A DNA stretch of 64,000 nt from Alistipes finegoldii DSM 17242. GTDB lineage: Bacteria; Bacteroidota; Bacteroidia; Bacteroidales; Rikenellaceae. The position numbers and the translations under genes are program-made. Positions 1-7,899 of the stretch are shown one piece after another; within the stretch, counting starts at the first letter, position 1; each line of letters starts with the position of its first letter. The stretch is taken from the NCBI RefSeq assembly GCF_000265365.1, contig NC_018011.1, positions 2,118,501 through 2,182,500 on the forward strand, given 5' to 3'. The notes under the pieces were generated by a model, which saw only the letters and a list, made by a program, of their open reading frames with translations, was not told the origin of the DNA and did not search any database.

Positions 1-2
1 AA

Positions 3-782
3 CTGGCAGAAAGTTTTGGTAAGAAGACCGTAAAAAAGATCAGTAAGTCCATAACTGAAGAGGGAAAGGTGACAACTTCGATTGCCGAACACAAAGAAGA
101 CCGCATTACTCAGAGCATGATTGAGGAGTTGTCGCAAGGTGAGTTTGTCGGGCGCGTTGCGGATGAATATGGCAAGGAGATCAAATGTAAGGTTTTTCAT
201 GGTAAAGTGATCGTCGAAACGCCTGAGAAAGAGCAGCGCCTTCGGGAAGAGTTGGAGAGCCAAGCGAAAAGTGAATGTGAGAGTGAAGGCCGGCCATATC
301 TTCCTGATGAAACCCCCTGGATGCCTAAAGTCAGGAATTGGTCGGATGAGGAGATTAAGCGCCGACTGCGGTTGAATATGATTAAGATAAATAACGAGGT
401 TTCAGACGTGCTGCTGAGGCTGAATGAGATTGCCGATACATATAAGATTCTGACTCATTTGACAACAGGGAATGACGAATTTTGTTTGCGGCATTACCTT
501 GCTGACCCGCAAAATCCGCAGAAACGAATTAACCTCTTCGTCTGGCTGGAGGAAGCCTACCGTATTGTGTGGCGAATGGAGGAACTTGAACTGAAAGATG
601 ATATTCTTTCTTCCGAGGAGAAATTTCTGCTTCTATTGCGGGACGTATATACGACCTCATATGAAGGGCTTCAGCAGATTCTTAAAGCCCGGGAACAATA
701 TCATGCAATGGACTTGAATTCTGTAAAACTATTGATTGATGAATATGAAGATGAATATGGAACCAATCTGGTCAATCCTTAA
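3..782 (+). CDS. C-terminal part of a TraG/MobC-like conjugative coupling protein (5' end off window)
   Basis: The reading frame is open back to base 3, so the gene enters from the left edge and only its end is present. Shortly after the GTG at 69 comes the stretch LSQGEFVGRVADEYG, then KVFHGKVIVE. From memory this matches the tail of Bacteroides TraG/MobC-type coupling ATPases (LSQGxFVGxVADNF...KIFHAEIVV). Those proteins sit at the inner membrane and pass relaxase-DNA to the type IV secretion channel. The ATPase motifs would lie upstream of the window. About 150 residues follow the conserved block, mostly charged helix, which is longer than usual. The downstream SSB and TraO-like genes fit a transfer region. 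The GTG at 69 is probably not the true start. Confidence 0.55.
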   Translation: MAESFGKKTVKKISKSITEEGKVTTSIAEHKEDRITQSMIEELSQGEFVGRVADEYGKEIKCKVFHGKVIVETPEKEQRLREELESQAKSECESEGRPYLPDETPWMPKVRNWSDEEIKRRLRLNMIKINNEVSDVLLRLNEIADTYKILTHLTTGNDEFCLRHYLADPQNPQKRINLFVWLEEAYRIVWRMEELELKDDILSSEEKFLLLLRDVYTTSYEGLQQILKAREQYHAMDLNSVKLLIDEYEDEYGTNLVNP

Positions 783-933
783 AATGATCGGTTATTTCCT
801 CATGGAGCTGTTGGTATGGATCGGGACGGTTCTGTTGCATGTAACTACTTTCCTGCTCTTGTTCTTTGTGCTTAGGAAAGTAAAAAATAAACCAAAAATA
901 AAAAAATATTATTATGAGAAAACTGGAATTTGA
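757..933 (+). CDS. Small membrane protein, 58 aa
   Basis: A short frame overlaps the end of the coupling-protein gene and the start of the SSB gene. The middle (GYFLMELLVWIGTVLLHVTTFLLLFFVL) is hydrophobic, enough for one long or two short membrane segments, and it is followed by a lysine-rich tail (RKVKNKPKIKKYYY). ATGs lie at 739, 745, 751 and 757; 757 was chosen because GAAG sits just upstream and the overlap is smallest. I do not recognise the family. The tight overlap with both neighbours suggests translational coupling in the same operon. Confidence 0.45.
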   Translation: MEPIWSILKMIGYFLMELLVWIGTVLLHVTTFLLLFFVLRKVKNKPKIKKYYYEKTGI

Positions 934-1282
934 CGGCATCATCGGTGCCATCGACGAAAAAACCAATAAGCTGGTGCTGCGAGTTGGTTCGGAAACTTAC
1001 GTGAAGACTGATGAGGGAAATTTTGAAACCAAGACCGACTGGATCAATTGCTATGTGGCGCTCTCCGAAAAGGGGCGTTACCGGGTCGGTGATCGTTACT
1101 TCTTCAGGGGTAATATGATTGTTGAGCCATATGTCAGTAAGAAAGAAGAAGGTGTGGCCAAAGCTCAGATCAAAGTCTTTGTATCCGAGAAGCCGGAACT
1201 TCTTTATCGCAAGAAAGACACTGCACCTGTACCCGCTGCACCGGCTGAACTCTGCAATGATGTTGAAGACCTGCCATTTTAA
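914..1282 (+). CDS. Single-stranded DNA-binding protein-like (OB fold)
   Basis: This is a 122-residue protein with a beta-rich N-terminal region of OB-fold size and a short linker (PVPAAPAELCN). It ends in the acidic tip DVEDLPF, which closely matches the C-terminal protein-interaction tip of bacterial SSBs (DDLPF). Such element-encoded SSBs coat single-stranded DNA during transfer or replication. The N-terminal part (FDGIIGAIDEKTNKLVLRVG) does not clearly match a housekeeping SSB, so the call rests mainly on size, tip and location between transfer genes. It overlaps the preceding small ORF by 20 bases. Confidence 0.55.
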   Translation: MRKLEFDGIIGAIDEKTNKLVLRVGSETYVKTDEGNFETKTDWINCYVALSEKGRYRVGDRYFFRGNMIVEPYVSKKEEGVAKAQIKVFVSEKPELLYRKKDTAPVPAAPAELCNDVEDLPF

Positions 1283-1293
1283 ATGCGAGCCTT

Positions 1294-1821
1294 ATGAAAA
1301 GAATAGTAGCAATATGCTTATGCTTGGTAATAAGTAGCGTTTGCCGGGCGCAAGTCGGATACCAGGGACAGAGTGCAATCAGTTTTGGTGCGTCCAAAAC
1401 CAACTACGGAGTTATGGCAGACCTCCGGTTCGTGAACCAGGTTACACCCAGATCCGCAGTAGGGGGTGAGGTAGTATATAACCGGGAGCAGCTCTCGACG
1501 ACGGACGATGCAGATTTCAATGCGCAGCAGGTTCTTGTTGGTGTCGTATATCAGTATCCGATATTGTTCGGTCGACTCGGGTTCTTCCCCGCGGCGTCAT
1601 GTCTGATCGGGGGAGAGTTCGCTGATAAAACAACATCCAAAGGCGATATGCTGAGTTTTAGCAATGGGTTTGCGTTTGGTGTTTCGGTCAATATTCCTGT
1701 CGGAGTCGTAATCGGTAAGCGATTCACAGTTTATGCAGATCCGCGGCTTATGTACATCCCCACGACTAACTTTGAGAGCTGCATCCTTTCGATCGGCGTC
1801 GGCCTGAAGTATTATTTTTAG
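1294..1821 (+). CDS. TraO-like conjugative outer-membrane protein
   Basis: A 175-residue protein with a clear signal peptide (KRIVAICLCLVISSVCRA-Q) is followed by alternating beta-strand-like segments. It ends in GVGLKYYF, an aromatic C-terminus typical of outer-membrane beta barrels. Size, signal peptide and barrel character resemble TraO of Bacteroides conjugative transposons, which is thought to be part of the envelope-spanning transfer apparatus. It starts 12 bases after the SSB gene, in the same operon as the coupling-protein remnant. A generic DUF-type small barrel is an alternative. Confidence 0.5.
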   Translation: MKRIVAICLCLVISSVCRAQVGYQGQSAISFGASKTNYGVMADLRFVNQVTPRSAVGGEVVYNREQLSTTDDADFNAQQVLVGVVYQYPILFGRLGFFPAASCLIGGEFADKTTSKGDMLSFSNGFAFGVSVNIPVGVVIGKRFTVYADPRLMYIPTTNFESCILSIGVGLKYYF

Positions 1822-1878
1822 GAGTTGTTGATATAGTCTACTCAATGGTAAATATAGTTTTTTTTGTGAAAAATAATG

Positions 1879-1918
1879 CGAAACAAATTTGTTTCGTAAA
1901 AATATATTTTTACCTTTG
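1879..1918 (+). promoter_or_regulatory. Promoter with palindromic operator
   Basis: TTTG at 1888-1891 and TACCTTTG at 1911-1918 are separated by 19 bp, a near-ideal Bacteroidota promoter. A perfect 18-bp palindrome, CGAAACAAATTTGTTTCG (1879-1896), covers the -33 box, so a dimeric repressor bound there would block sigma. It drives the small-gene run starting at 1936. Confidence 0.65.
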
Positions 1919-1935
1919 TATCAAAGATATATCTT

Positions 1936-2133
1936 ATGACACTGAAAGAAGCATTCTCGCTATTGATAACGCAACCTCTTTGGTATAAAAACAGCGATTA
2001 TATCAGACAGCAGGCTGTGCGGGACAAACGCCTGTTCTTGGCCGGCAAGTCTATTCCCGAAGAACGAATGCGAGAGTATTTGCGAGCTGCAGGCTGGGAA
2101 CAGATTCAGGAAGAACAATGGGCTGAAAAGTGA
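1936..2133 (+). CDS. Hypothetical protein, 65 aa
   Basis: This is the first gene after the promoter and palindrome. It is a small soluble protein (MTLKEAFSLLITQPLWYKNSDYI...) rich in charged residues and Trp/Tyr, with a helical C-terminus (ERMREYLRAAGWEQIQEEQW). The C-terminal part could be a short DNA- or protein-binding helical unit, but I do not recognise a family. It heads a collinear run of five small genes ending with the first ORF6N gene, with gaps of 10-40 bases, consistent with one operon. Confidence 0.55.
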   Translation: MTLKEAFSLLITQPLWYKNSDYIRQQAVRDKRLFLAGKSIPEERMREYLRAAGWEQIQEEQWAEK

Positions 2134-2145
2134 ATATAAAGAGAA

Positions 2146-2562
2146 ATGAAACCGACCTTTGCGTGTAGCGTATATGCCAAAACAGAGAAACAGTGGCGAG
2201 CTCTCGCCGAACTGCTTCATAAATTGGGATACGTATGGTGTGTGGGCGTATATATGGCATACCATACCGGCATTCGGTATGACAGGTCGCAGATTGTCGT
2301 TAGAGGGCAGACTGTATACTCAAACTGGGATGAGCCTGGTATAATTGAATGTAATGGAGATACGGGGTTGTTCATGGCGCTGGTAACGATAAACGCAAAC
2401 AGGGAGAAATATCGACTGTTTTCAAACGGGACTCAATATTTTGTAAGTTTGAATCGCAAAATGAAGTTGGAGTACATGGCACGTGGCTATCGTGAGGTTA
2501 CGGCCGAAGAAATCCAAGAATCCCGGCAGGGGATCAAGATACGTGACTTGGAAGTGAGATAA
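2146..2562 (+). CDS. Hypothetical protein, 138 aa
   Basis: The gene starts 13 bases after the previous stop. The N-terminal portion (FACSVYAKTEKQWRALAELLHKLGYVW) alternates strand and helix like a small alpha/beta domain. The central YSNWDEPGIIECNGDTGLFMALVTIN looks like a beta-rich continuation. No signal peptide or membrane segment is seen. Similar small proteins that adjust or read a value are common on Bacteroidota phages and conjugative elements, but I cannot name the family. Confidence 0.5.
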   Translation: MKPTFACSVYAKTEKQWRALAELLHKLGYVWCVGVYMAYHTGIRYDRSQIVVRGQTVYSNWDEPGIIECNGDTGLFMALVTINANREKYRLFSNGTQYFVSLNRKMKLEYMARGYREVTAEEIQESRQGIKIRDLEVR

Positions 2563-2595
2563 ACGGGAGAGGACGTTTTACTATTACTGAAAAAG

Positions 2596-2922
2596 ATGGA
2601 AAATAAGGATATAGCATACCAGCTTATCGCTAACGATGTGGTCAAAATGAATAACGGAGATAACATGGTCGATGCGTCTACGGCTTACCAGGCCGTTGAC
2701 CGTGCCCGAGCCGATGAACGGCATCGGTTGTTGGCCGGCTGGGAGCCGACAACGAAGCCAGTGCCGACGACCGGCCTTGTTGATGTCCTTTTTTCAGACG
2801 GGACGATCCGGGAGATCGTGGGTGACCATGTACACAACTGGGTTTATCCCTATATCGAGACTGGATATGCTGTTGCCTGGCGGCTGCGGAAAGTCGAGAC
2901 CGAACAGGTGGAGAATAACTGA
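2596..2922 (+). CDS. Hypothetical protein, 108 aa
   Basis: This is a cytosolic protein with no signal peptide or hydrophobic segment. Its first half is helical (AYQAVDRARADERHRLLAGWEP). The second half resembles a short beta domain (PTTGLVDVLFSDGTIREIVGDHVHNW...YAVAWRL), a pattern reminiscent of small phage DUF proteins. The reading frame is clean and lies in the same direction as its neighbours. The function is unknown. Confidence 0.5.
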   Translation: MENKDIAYQLIANDVVKMNNGDNMVDASTAYQAVDRARADERHRLLAGWEPTTKPVPTTGLVDVLFSDGTIREIVGDHVHNWVYPYIETGYAVAWRLRKVETEQVENN

Positions 2923-2961
2923 CAATTTCTTCCCTTCACGAATCAACAATCGGATGATAAT

Positions 2962-3318
2962 ATGCCGGAGACTGAAGATAAATTGAGTTTGAGCCTGATG
3001 GCCTACCCATTTCCCGAGATCAAACGTGTCGAAGAGGTATTCTCCACGCTGAAGGCAGATGCGGCATTGCTTGAGGAGGCGAAGCGCCGCGGGTTCTACA
3101 TGGGGCATACGAAAGCCAACCAGATGTTCAGCCGGTTGTTTGGCGGCGGCCGCATAATGATAAAGCCGGAAGCCGATACGGAATTTGTCCGGCGGGTGAT
3201 CCCGTATCTGAAGGCATTACTGAACAGCTATGCCTTGAAACATGAAGAGAAAGAGGCGATATGTGCCATGATCTTGGACGAGATCGCTGATGACGTACTG
3301 CCAGAACCTAAAAAATAA
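2962..3318 (+). CDS. Hypothetical protein, 118 aa
   Basis: This is an all-helical-looking soluble protein. A central block (FYMGHTKANQMFSRLFGGGRIMIKPEADTEF) is followed by a helical C-terminus (YALKHEEKEAICAMILDEIADDVL). No recognisable catalytic motif is visible. It is in the same operon as its neighbours, 10 bases ahead of the next gene. Confidence 0.5.
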   Translation: MPETEDKLSLSLMAYPFPEIKRVEEVFSTLKADAALLEEAKRRGFYMGHTKANQMFSRLFGGGRIMIKPEADTEFVRRVIPYLKALLNSYALKHEEKEAICAMILDEIADDVLPEPKK

Positions 3319-3327
3319 CTGTAATAA

Positions 3328-3540
3328 ATGCCGAAGGGAGAATATACACGCACTGAAGCGGGGCGACGAGCCTATTTCGTTGTTACAGGAATAGAGTTGC
3401 CGAACACGCTTACCCATGATGAAATCAAAGCGTATTCGCATGCGCTTCCTGAAGAACAGTGGAAACGCTGCCATGAACTCTATCTCCAGTATATGAGCAT
3501 CGGCCGGCCTGAGTATATGAAGAATTATGCTGAAAACTAA
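3328..3540 (+). CDS. Hypothetical protein, 70 aa
   Basis: A small soluble protein (MPKGEYTRTEAGRRAYFVVTGIELPNTLTHDEIKAYSHALPEEQW...) with a basic N-terminus and a helical C-terminus. It lies between two co-directional genes with gaps of 9 and 11 bases, which supports it being real. No family was recognised. Confidence 0.45.
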   Translation: MPKGEYTRTEAGRRAYFVVTGIELPNTLTHDEIKAYSHALPEEQWKRCHELYLQYMSIGRPEYMKNYAEN

Positions 3541-3551
3541 CCCTAAATAAT

Positions 3552-4133
3552 ATGGACATTCAAATTATACAGAATAAGATCTACGAGATCCGCGGCCAAC
3601 GCGTGATGTTGGATTTTGATCTGGCGAACATGTACCAGATACCGACCAAAGCCCTCAAGCAAGCCGTAAAGCGTAATATTGAGCGCTTCCCGGATGATTT
3701 TATGTTTCAATTGACAGAAAATGAATGGCGTGAACTGGTCACAAATTGTGACCGGTTGCCATCGACGATAAAACACAGTTCAGTTTTGCCCTCAGCATTT
3801 ACTCAAGAAGGTGTTGCCTCATTATCTGGTGTCCTGAAGAGCCCTATGGCAGTGAATGTATATTTGTCGATTATGAGAGCTTTTGTGGCCATGCGGAACT
3901 ATATTATGCAATCCTCGGTGATCCAGGCCGAGCTTGCCGAAATGCGTAACCGTGTTCAGCTCCTCGAACGCGACTGCCGGGAGAACCTGGAGGCCATGAA
4001 CGACTTGAGCGAAGACGTGCGGAGAGATTTTGATACAGTATTCGAGGCAATCGGGGCCTTGTCTGTGAAACTACCGGAAGCCAAGAAGTCGCGTCAGCCG
4101 ATTGGCTTTGTAACCGGCAATAAAGAAGATTAA
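3552..4133 (+). CDS. ORF6N-domain regulator (copy 1)
   Basis: Residues 1-115 carry the ORF6N signature: IQNKIYEIRGQRVMLDFDLA, then KALKQAVKRNIERFP, FMFQLT, FTQEGVASLSGVLKSP and MRAFVAMR. ORF6N is a KilA-N-related DNA-binding domain common in phages and mobile elements. The C-terminal part (about 120-193) is coiled-coil-like (AELAEMRNRVQLLERDCRENLEAMNDL), so it probably oligomerises. It ends 42 bases before a surface lipoprotein gene, and the second ORF6N gene (8667-9380) has the same arrangement. The two genes share almost the same DNA at their 5' ends, pointing to duplication. It is likely a transcription regulator, target unknown. Confidence 0.8.
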   Translation: MDIQIIQNKIYEIRGQRVMLDFDLANMYQIPTKALKQAVKRNIERFPDDFMFQLTENEWRELVTNCDRLPSTIKHSSVLPSAFTQEGVASLSGVLKSPMAVNVYLSIMRAFVAMRNYIMQSSVIQAELAEMRNRVQLLERDCRENLEAMNDLSEDVRRDFDTVFEAIGALSVKLPEAKKSRQPIGFVTGNKED

Positions 4134-4174
4134 TTGTTGTTAACCAAATAAAAAACTTGCGTAAATCCACTATT

Positions 4175-6150
4175 ATGAAAAAGATTCTGAAGCTGATGCT
4201 TACCGCCTCTGTAATCGCAGCTATGCAATTCATCGCTGCTTGTGGCGATGATTCTAAGGACGGCAATTTCCCCCCCCCTCGGAGACGGAGGTTGCAGTTC
4301 AAATAAGGCTTGCTGTAGATGATATGACGGCAACACGTTCCATAGATGAAAATGCGATTGCCGATGTGAACATTTATTTATACAGTTCCAAAAAAAACTA
4401 TCACTTTTATTATGCTGAAAATGCACCGTCATTTGAGTTGCAGGTGCTTCCGGGAGAATACACCCTTTGTGTGATTACCAATATGCACAAAGATATGGGC
4501 TTGATGTCGAATTCGTTGCTTATACAACAAAAATACTACATCGAGAAAATGCAGAACGATATTCCAATGACGGCAAGTATGAAAGTCAGGATTCTTGGCG
4601 CAATGACTCTGCCTGCAATAGAAGTTACTCGAATAGCTGCAAAGATTACCTACAGCATTGCCGTAGATGATGCCGTTGCATCAGCGATAAAGTTACGTTC
4701 AGTTCAGTTTTGCAATGCTCCTTCAATGACAGTTATGTTCGGCACAGGTTCTTCATCTACAAATAAGACTTATTATTATGACGATGTTGTTGTAGACATC
4801 TATAATGACAAAATATATACCGGTGATTATTATATGCTGGACAACTGCCAAGGCGAGGTCAACAGTATTACTGATCCTAAAGACAAATCACCCGAAAATG
4901 CCCCCGAATGCGCTACCTACATGCGTATTTTAGCTGACGGGGAAAATGGTAAAATTTTAGAATACATTGTTTATTTAGGTGAAAACAGCACCTCAAATTT
5001 CGATGTCAAGAAAAATACGAAGCACACGATGAACCTTGTTATCAAAGGGGAAAATGAAATTGATAACCGGGTTACGGTTTATGAAGGAATCTACTACGGT
5101 TCTGCTAACTGCTATTTAGTCGGCCCGGATCAGACCTCGTGTGAAATTGACATCACGCCTTATCTCACAAACAGCAAATACGAGCGTACTGGAGTGAAGG
5201 CTCCCGACGCCCCGCAAGTTGCTTCAGTCACGGCGCTTTGGGGGGAAGAATTGATCCTACCGGAAGTCTCATTAGACACCGATAATAATAAAGTTACCGT
5301 ATCGAGCGTACCGACAGGCAATACAGTGGTTGCCATTAAAGATAATTTAGGAACAATTCTTTGGTCGTACCACATTTGGAAACCCGAAATTGATGCTACG
5401 AAGACATTGGCATATCCCATAGCGAATCCATCTACGGGGAACTATATAGAAACCCTTCATGTTATGCCTTTGGCGTTGGGGGCTGTTAATACTGCGACTA
5501 CAACAAGTTCCGACGAGCAGAAAGCCAAGGCTTGCGGTTTCTATTACCAGTGGGGACGTAAAGATCCGTTGGGACGACTGGCCTCGCTGACAACAGCTTC
5601 TTATGTTAGAACCTATCCTGCGATTGATTGGGAAACGGACATAGCTCAGGCCGGTGGGAGAACCCGTACTGAAGCTATTGCTTATTCCATAGCACACCCC
5701 ACGACTTTCTTATATGGCAATAATTGGCAAAATGATTGGGTTTATGATATGTGGGATAAAACAAAAACAGTTTTTGATCCATGCCCGGAAGGGTATCGTG
5801 TTGCTAATGGTAATTCGGGATATAATTTTTGTAAAAGGAATGCTGGAAATTTTACAACTCCGAATGTCAAAGGCAGTTTCAATCTTGGATACGATTTTTA
5901 TTACAATGGACAGGGATTAGGAAATACTGATTTTTATCCTACTTCGGGGAATCGTAAGACCGATGGAACCTTACAGTACACTTGTGGTATTAATCGTAAT
6001 GATGCTGGCCATTATTGGTGTGGCAACGCTAATGCAAGACATGATAAAATATATAGATTTATTTTCATGGAAAATGATGTGGATGTATATTATCAGAACT
6101 TGTCATCCGGAAGTGCCTCAGCAAAGCCAGTTCGCTGTGTAAAAGAGTAA
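4175..6150 (+). pseudogene. DUF4906/fimbrillin-like surface lipoprotein, frame broken at a C9 tract
   Basis: The ATG at 4175 opens a lipoprotein signal peptide (MKKILKLMLTASVIAA...FIAAC), but translation stops after about 43 residues. A run of nine C (4270-4278) shifts the frame. With eight C the frame would join SETEVAVQIRLAVDDM to the long downstream frame (open from 4324), giving a protein of about 658 residues. The body has the DUF4906/Mfa-like pattern (DENAIADVNIYLY, ENAPECATYMRI, YIVYLGENSTSNFDVKKN). The C-terminal domain has YYQWGRKDPLG and DPCPEGYRV, as in Fibrobacter-type paralogous domains of fimbrial tip proteins. It resembles the minus-strand gene at 10401-12803. It is either phase variable or the product of a sequencing error. 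Confidence 0.7.
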
Positions 6151-6179
6151 GCGTAGTTGTCGAGAAAAGACTGAAAATA

Positions 6180-6202
6180 GGGGGATGGTTAATCCATCCC
6201 CC
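6180..6202 (+). terminator. Hairpin terminator after the lipoprotein gene
   Basis: GGGGGATGG, a TTAAT loop and CCATCCCCC form a perfect 9-bp stem 29 bases after the stop codon. The following T content is weak (ATTTC), so termination is likely but not certain. Confidence 0.55.
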
Positions 6203-6271
6203 ATTTCAAATTCTGACCAACCCGTAGCTGTCCAGCAGACCAAAATTCTGGCTTAATAAAAGCAATTAAGC

Positions 6272-6388
6272 TTAAACGAATCGGAACAGCAAATCTAAAA
6301 GCACGGACAGCAGCGCAATCAGTAATTGTAACATCGCTACAATATTTGCATTCCTTTTGCGCAACCCCTCTTTTCGGTAATGTTTCAT
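6272..6388 (-). CDS. Very small hydrophobic peptide, 38 aa
   Basis: On the minus strand the ATG at 6388 opens a 38-codon frame. It begins MKHYRKEGLRKRNANIV, continues with the hydrophobic stretch AMLQLLIALLSVLLDLLF and ends RFV. A basic head followed by one membrane helix is the layout of type I toxins and other small membrane peptides. A well-formed promoter lies 116 bases upstream. The leader between them holds several inverted repeats, for example GGTGGTCGCAAGACC and GAACAGTTGTTC. It lies between two unrelated plus-strand units. No family was identified. Confidence 0.45.
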   Translation of the reverse strand: MKHYRKEGLRKRNANIVAMLQLLIALLSVLLDLLFRFV

Positions 6389-6503
6389 ACGAAAAACTTT
6401 TGAGGTTCTCGTTTTAACCTTCCAATGAAGAACAACTGTTCTTTATGGTCTTGCGACCACCGCCCGGTTAAAACACTGGCGCTTTCAATGCCTAAAGGCA
6501 CCA

Positions 6504-6536
6504 CAAAGATAGCGATTTTCTGTTTATGTATGCAAA
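6504..6536 (-). promoter_or_regulatory. Promoter for the 38-aa peptide
   Basis: On the minus strand, TTTG (6533-6536) and TATCTTTG (6504-6511) are spaced by 21 bp, matching the Bacteroidota consensus. Transcription would start near 6498, giving a structured leader of about 110 nt before the small ORF. Confidence 0.6.
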
Positions 6537-6705
6537 AACTCTTATATTTGCGGTAGAAATTTTAGAAAGTTCTTTTGCAACTAAAGATAATGAGCCTCCC
6601 AAACAGACTGAAAACAGGACGTATCTTGGGGGCATTTCTCATTTTATTTCAATACGTAAGAATTTTTTATTTCATGTGATTAATCACAAAAAATAAGTTT
6701 CTACC

Positions 6706-6736
6706 TTTGAAATGTTATTTATAACATTTATATATG
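6706..6736 (+). promoter_or_regulatory. Promoter/operator of RNA copy 1
   Basis: TTTG at 6706-6709 is followed by the inverted repeat AATGTTATTTATAACATT (6711-6728) and TATATATG at 6729-6736. Copy 2 has the same layout with an intact TATATTTG, so copy 1 carries a weakened -7 box. Upstream lies the palindrome TGTGATTAATCACA (6675-6688), only half of which is kept in copy 2. Confidence 0.55.
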
Positions 6737-6740
6737 CAAT

Positions 6741-6885
6741 GTTCAAAGATACAATGAGGCAACGATGCCCACCCCGGAGAGGTGGATTTTTTATATCCAC
6801 GCCTTTCTTGTAATTAGCGGTATTATACACCCGTGCGAAACTGTAATGGTTAGCAAAAGCCTCATTGGCCTATGAACAGCGGGGC
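6741..6885 (+). ncRNA. Structured RNA candidate, copy 1
   Basis: Just downstream of the promoter, GTTCA (6741-6745) can pair with TGAAC (6873-6877), and AATGAGGC (6753-6760) with GCCTCATT (6859-6866). Inside is a hairpin, GTGGAT...ATCCAC, around 6781-6800. Copy 2 at 8143-8290 has the same overall plan but different bases in the second helix, and pairing is preserved. Conserved unpaired pieces are CCCGTGC and GAACAGCGGG. No function is known. Confidence 0.5.
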
Positions 6886-7240
6886 AGGAAGAGATCATTG
6901 TGCATGGATGTTATGGGACTTGCTTCGCATATCGGTCGAATCAAAGTTCAACAAGACATGATCGGGGCATATCCGCCGACCTCAGAGTTCTGGCGATATC
7001 TTCATCTTAACGAAGAACAGGAGGTATCCGATAGTCCGGAAGGCGGTGTATCCGTTCTCTGTATAGAAGGTCGAGTCGAACAAGAAAGACCGAGATAAGC
7101 AGCTTTATGTTGTAGCTCCATAGCACTCAGATTTTATCTTTATCATAGCAATTTCAGAACACAAACAGGTATGTTATTTGTTTATATATAACCTGAAAAA
7201 AATGAAATTGTAATGGATGAAGTACAATAAATTCAGGAAA
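6886..7240 (+). other. Stretch without a confident gene
   Basis: An open frame from 6904 to 7098 follows RNA copy 1. It would encode about 64 residues (MDVMGLASHIGRIKVQQDMIG...). It has no recognisable family and its 5' extension runs back into the RNA. It may be a small gene paired with the RNA or a chance frame. The rest, up to the promoter near 7247, is AT-rich and shows nothing else. Confidence 0.25.
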
Positions 7241-7246
7241 AAGCGT

Positions 7247-7254
7247 TATCTTTG
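7247..7254 (+). promoter_or_regulatory. -7 box for the DUF6169 pair
   Basis: TATCTTTG at 7247-7254 matches TAnnTTTG and lies 38 bases before the ATG at 7292. No good TTTG is visible at the expected -33 distance, so it may need an activator. Confidence 0.4.
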
Positions 7255-7291
7255 CAAAAGCAAAGTATCCGAACATCAAACAAATCGCACA

Positions 7292-7435
7292 ATGAAACCG
7301 ACTGCAAAAAAATCTGTCAATATCTTGGAAAAGATGTTGGAAGATAAAAAGGCGATACAGAAATGTATTCGTCAGGGGGGCGATTTGAAGAAACTCGCCC
7401 AAAAACGTCATGTCAGATTTGTTACACCCTTATGA
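7292..7435 (+). CDS. Small partner protein, 47 aa, upstream of DUF6169
   Basis: The ATG at 7292 gives a basic helical 47-residue protein (MKPTAKKSVNILEKMLEDKK...GGDLKKLAQKRHVRFVTPL). Its end overlaps the next gene by 26 bases, so translation is coupled. From memory, DUF6169 proteins are often preceded by such a short protein ending in KKLAxxRxxxFVxPL. The pair has the size and overlap of a toxin-antitoxin unit, but no activity has been shown from sequence. Confidence 0.5.
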   Translation: MKPTAKKSVNILEKMLEDKKAIQKCIRQGGDLKKLAQKRHVRFVTPL

Positions 7436-7892
7436 CTATAAGGAGCAAGACAAATTCTATGAGTTCACCACAGCAAGAGGAATCGTATATGTCGCTTATT
7501 TCCTTGCTATGGCCGAATACGGCCCTGCTTTTACCAACGTCTATACTTTTAACTTCGAACCTCGCACTAAGGTAGACGATGCTCCACACGATGAGCGCAT
7601 CGCAGATACCATTTGCTCCATCATAGAAAGGATATTTGTCAATGACCGCAATGCGGTTATCATCGTTTGCGACAGTACGGATCACCACGAGCAAGGACGT
7701 AATCGTCTGTTTCAACAGTGGTATGCGCGCTTGAACAATAAATCGATAAGTAAAGTAGACAAGCAATATCAGTCAGAAGATTACGACATCTATTCTTCTT
7801 TACTGATCCATCTTGACAATCCTGATCTGGAGGAAATAACCTTTGCATTTAACCAGTTGGCAGAAACCGGATTTATCCCGGAAGAAGATTAA
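7410..7892 (+). CDS. DUF6169 family protein
   Basis: This 160-residue cytosolic protein starts LLHPYDYKEQDKFYEFTTARGIVYVAYF. It continues with a conserved centre (TICSIIERIFVNDRNAVIIVCDSTDHHEQGRNRLFQQWY) and a C-terminal helix. The pattern fits DUF6169: a YDY...FYxFxTxxGxxYxVxF start, and IIERFF...YVCDS...R...FxxWY in the middle. The molecular function is unknown. The family is usual on Bacteroidota chromosomes and elements next to a very small ORF. A toxin-antitoxin or regulatory role is inference. Confidence 0.55.
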   Translation: MSDLLHPYDYKEQDKFYEFTTARGIVYVAYFLAMAEYGPAFTNVYTFNFEPRTKVDDAPHDERIADTICSIIERIFVNDRNAVIIVCDSTDHHEQGRNRLFQQWYARLNNKSISKVDKQYQSEDYDIYSSLLIHLDNPDLEEITFAFNQLAETGFIPEED

Positions 7893-7899
7893 GGAGATC

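Noticed and set aside
6675..6688. TGTGATTAATCACA as a CRP-type site
   Set aside because: The spacing between half-sites is 4 bp rather than 6, only half of it is kept in the second RNA copy, and Bacteroidota lack an E. coli-type CRP system in general. It is noted only as a palindrome.
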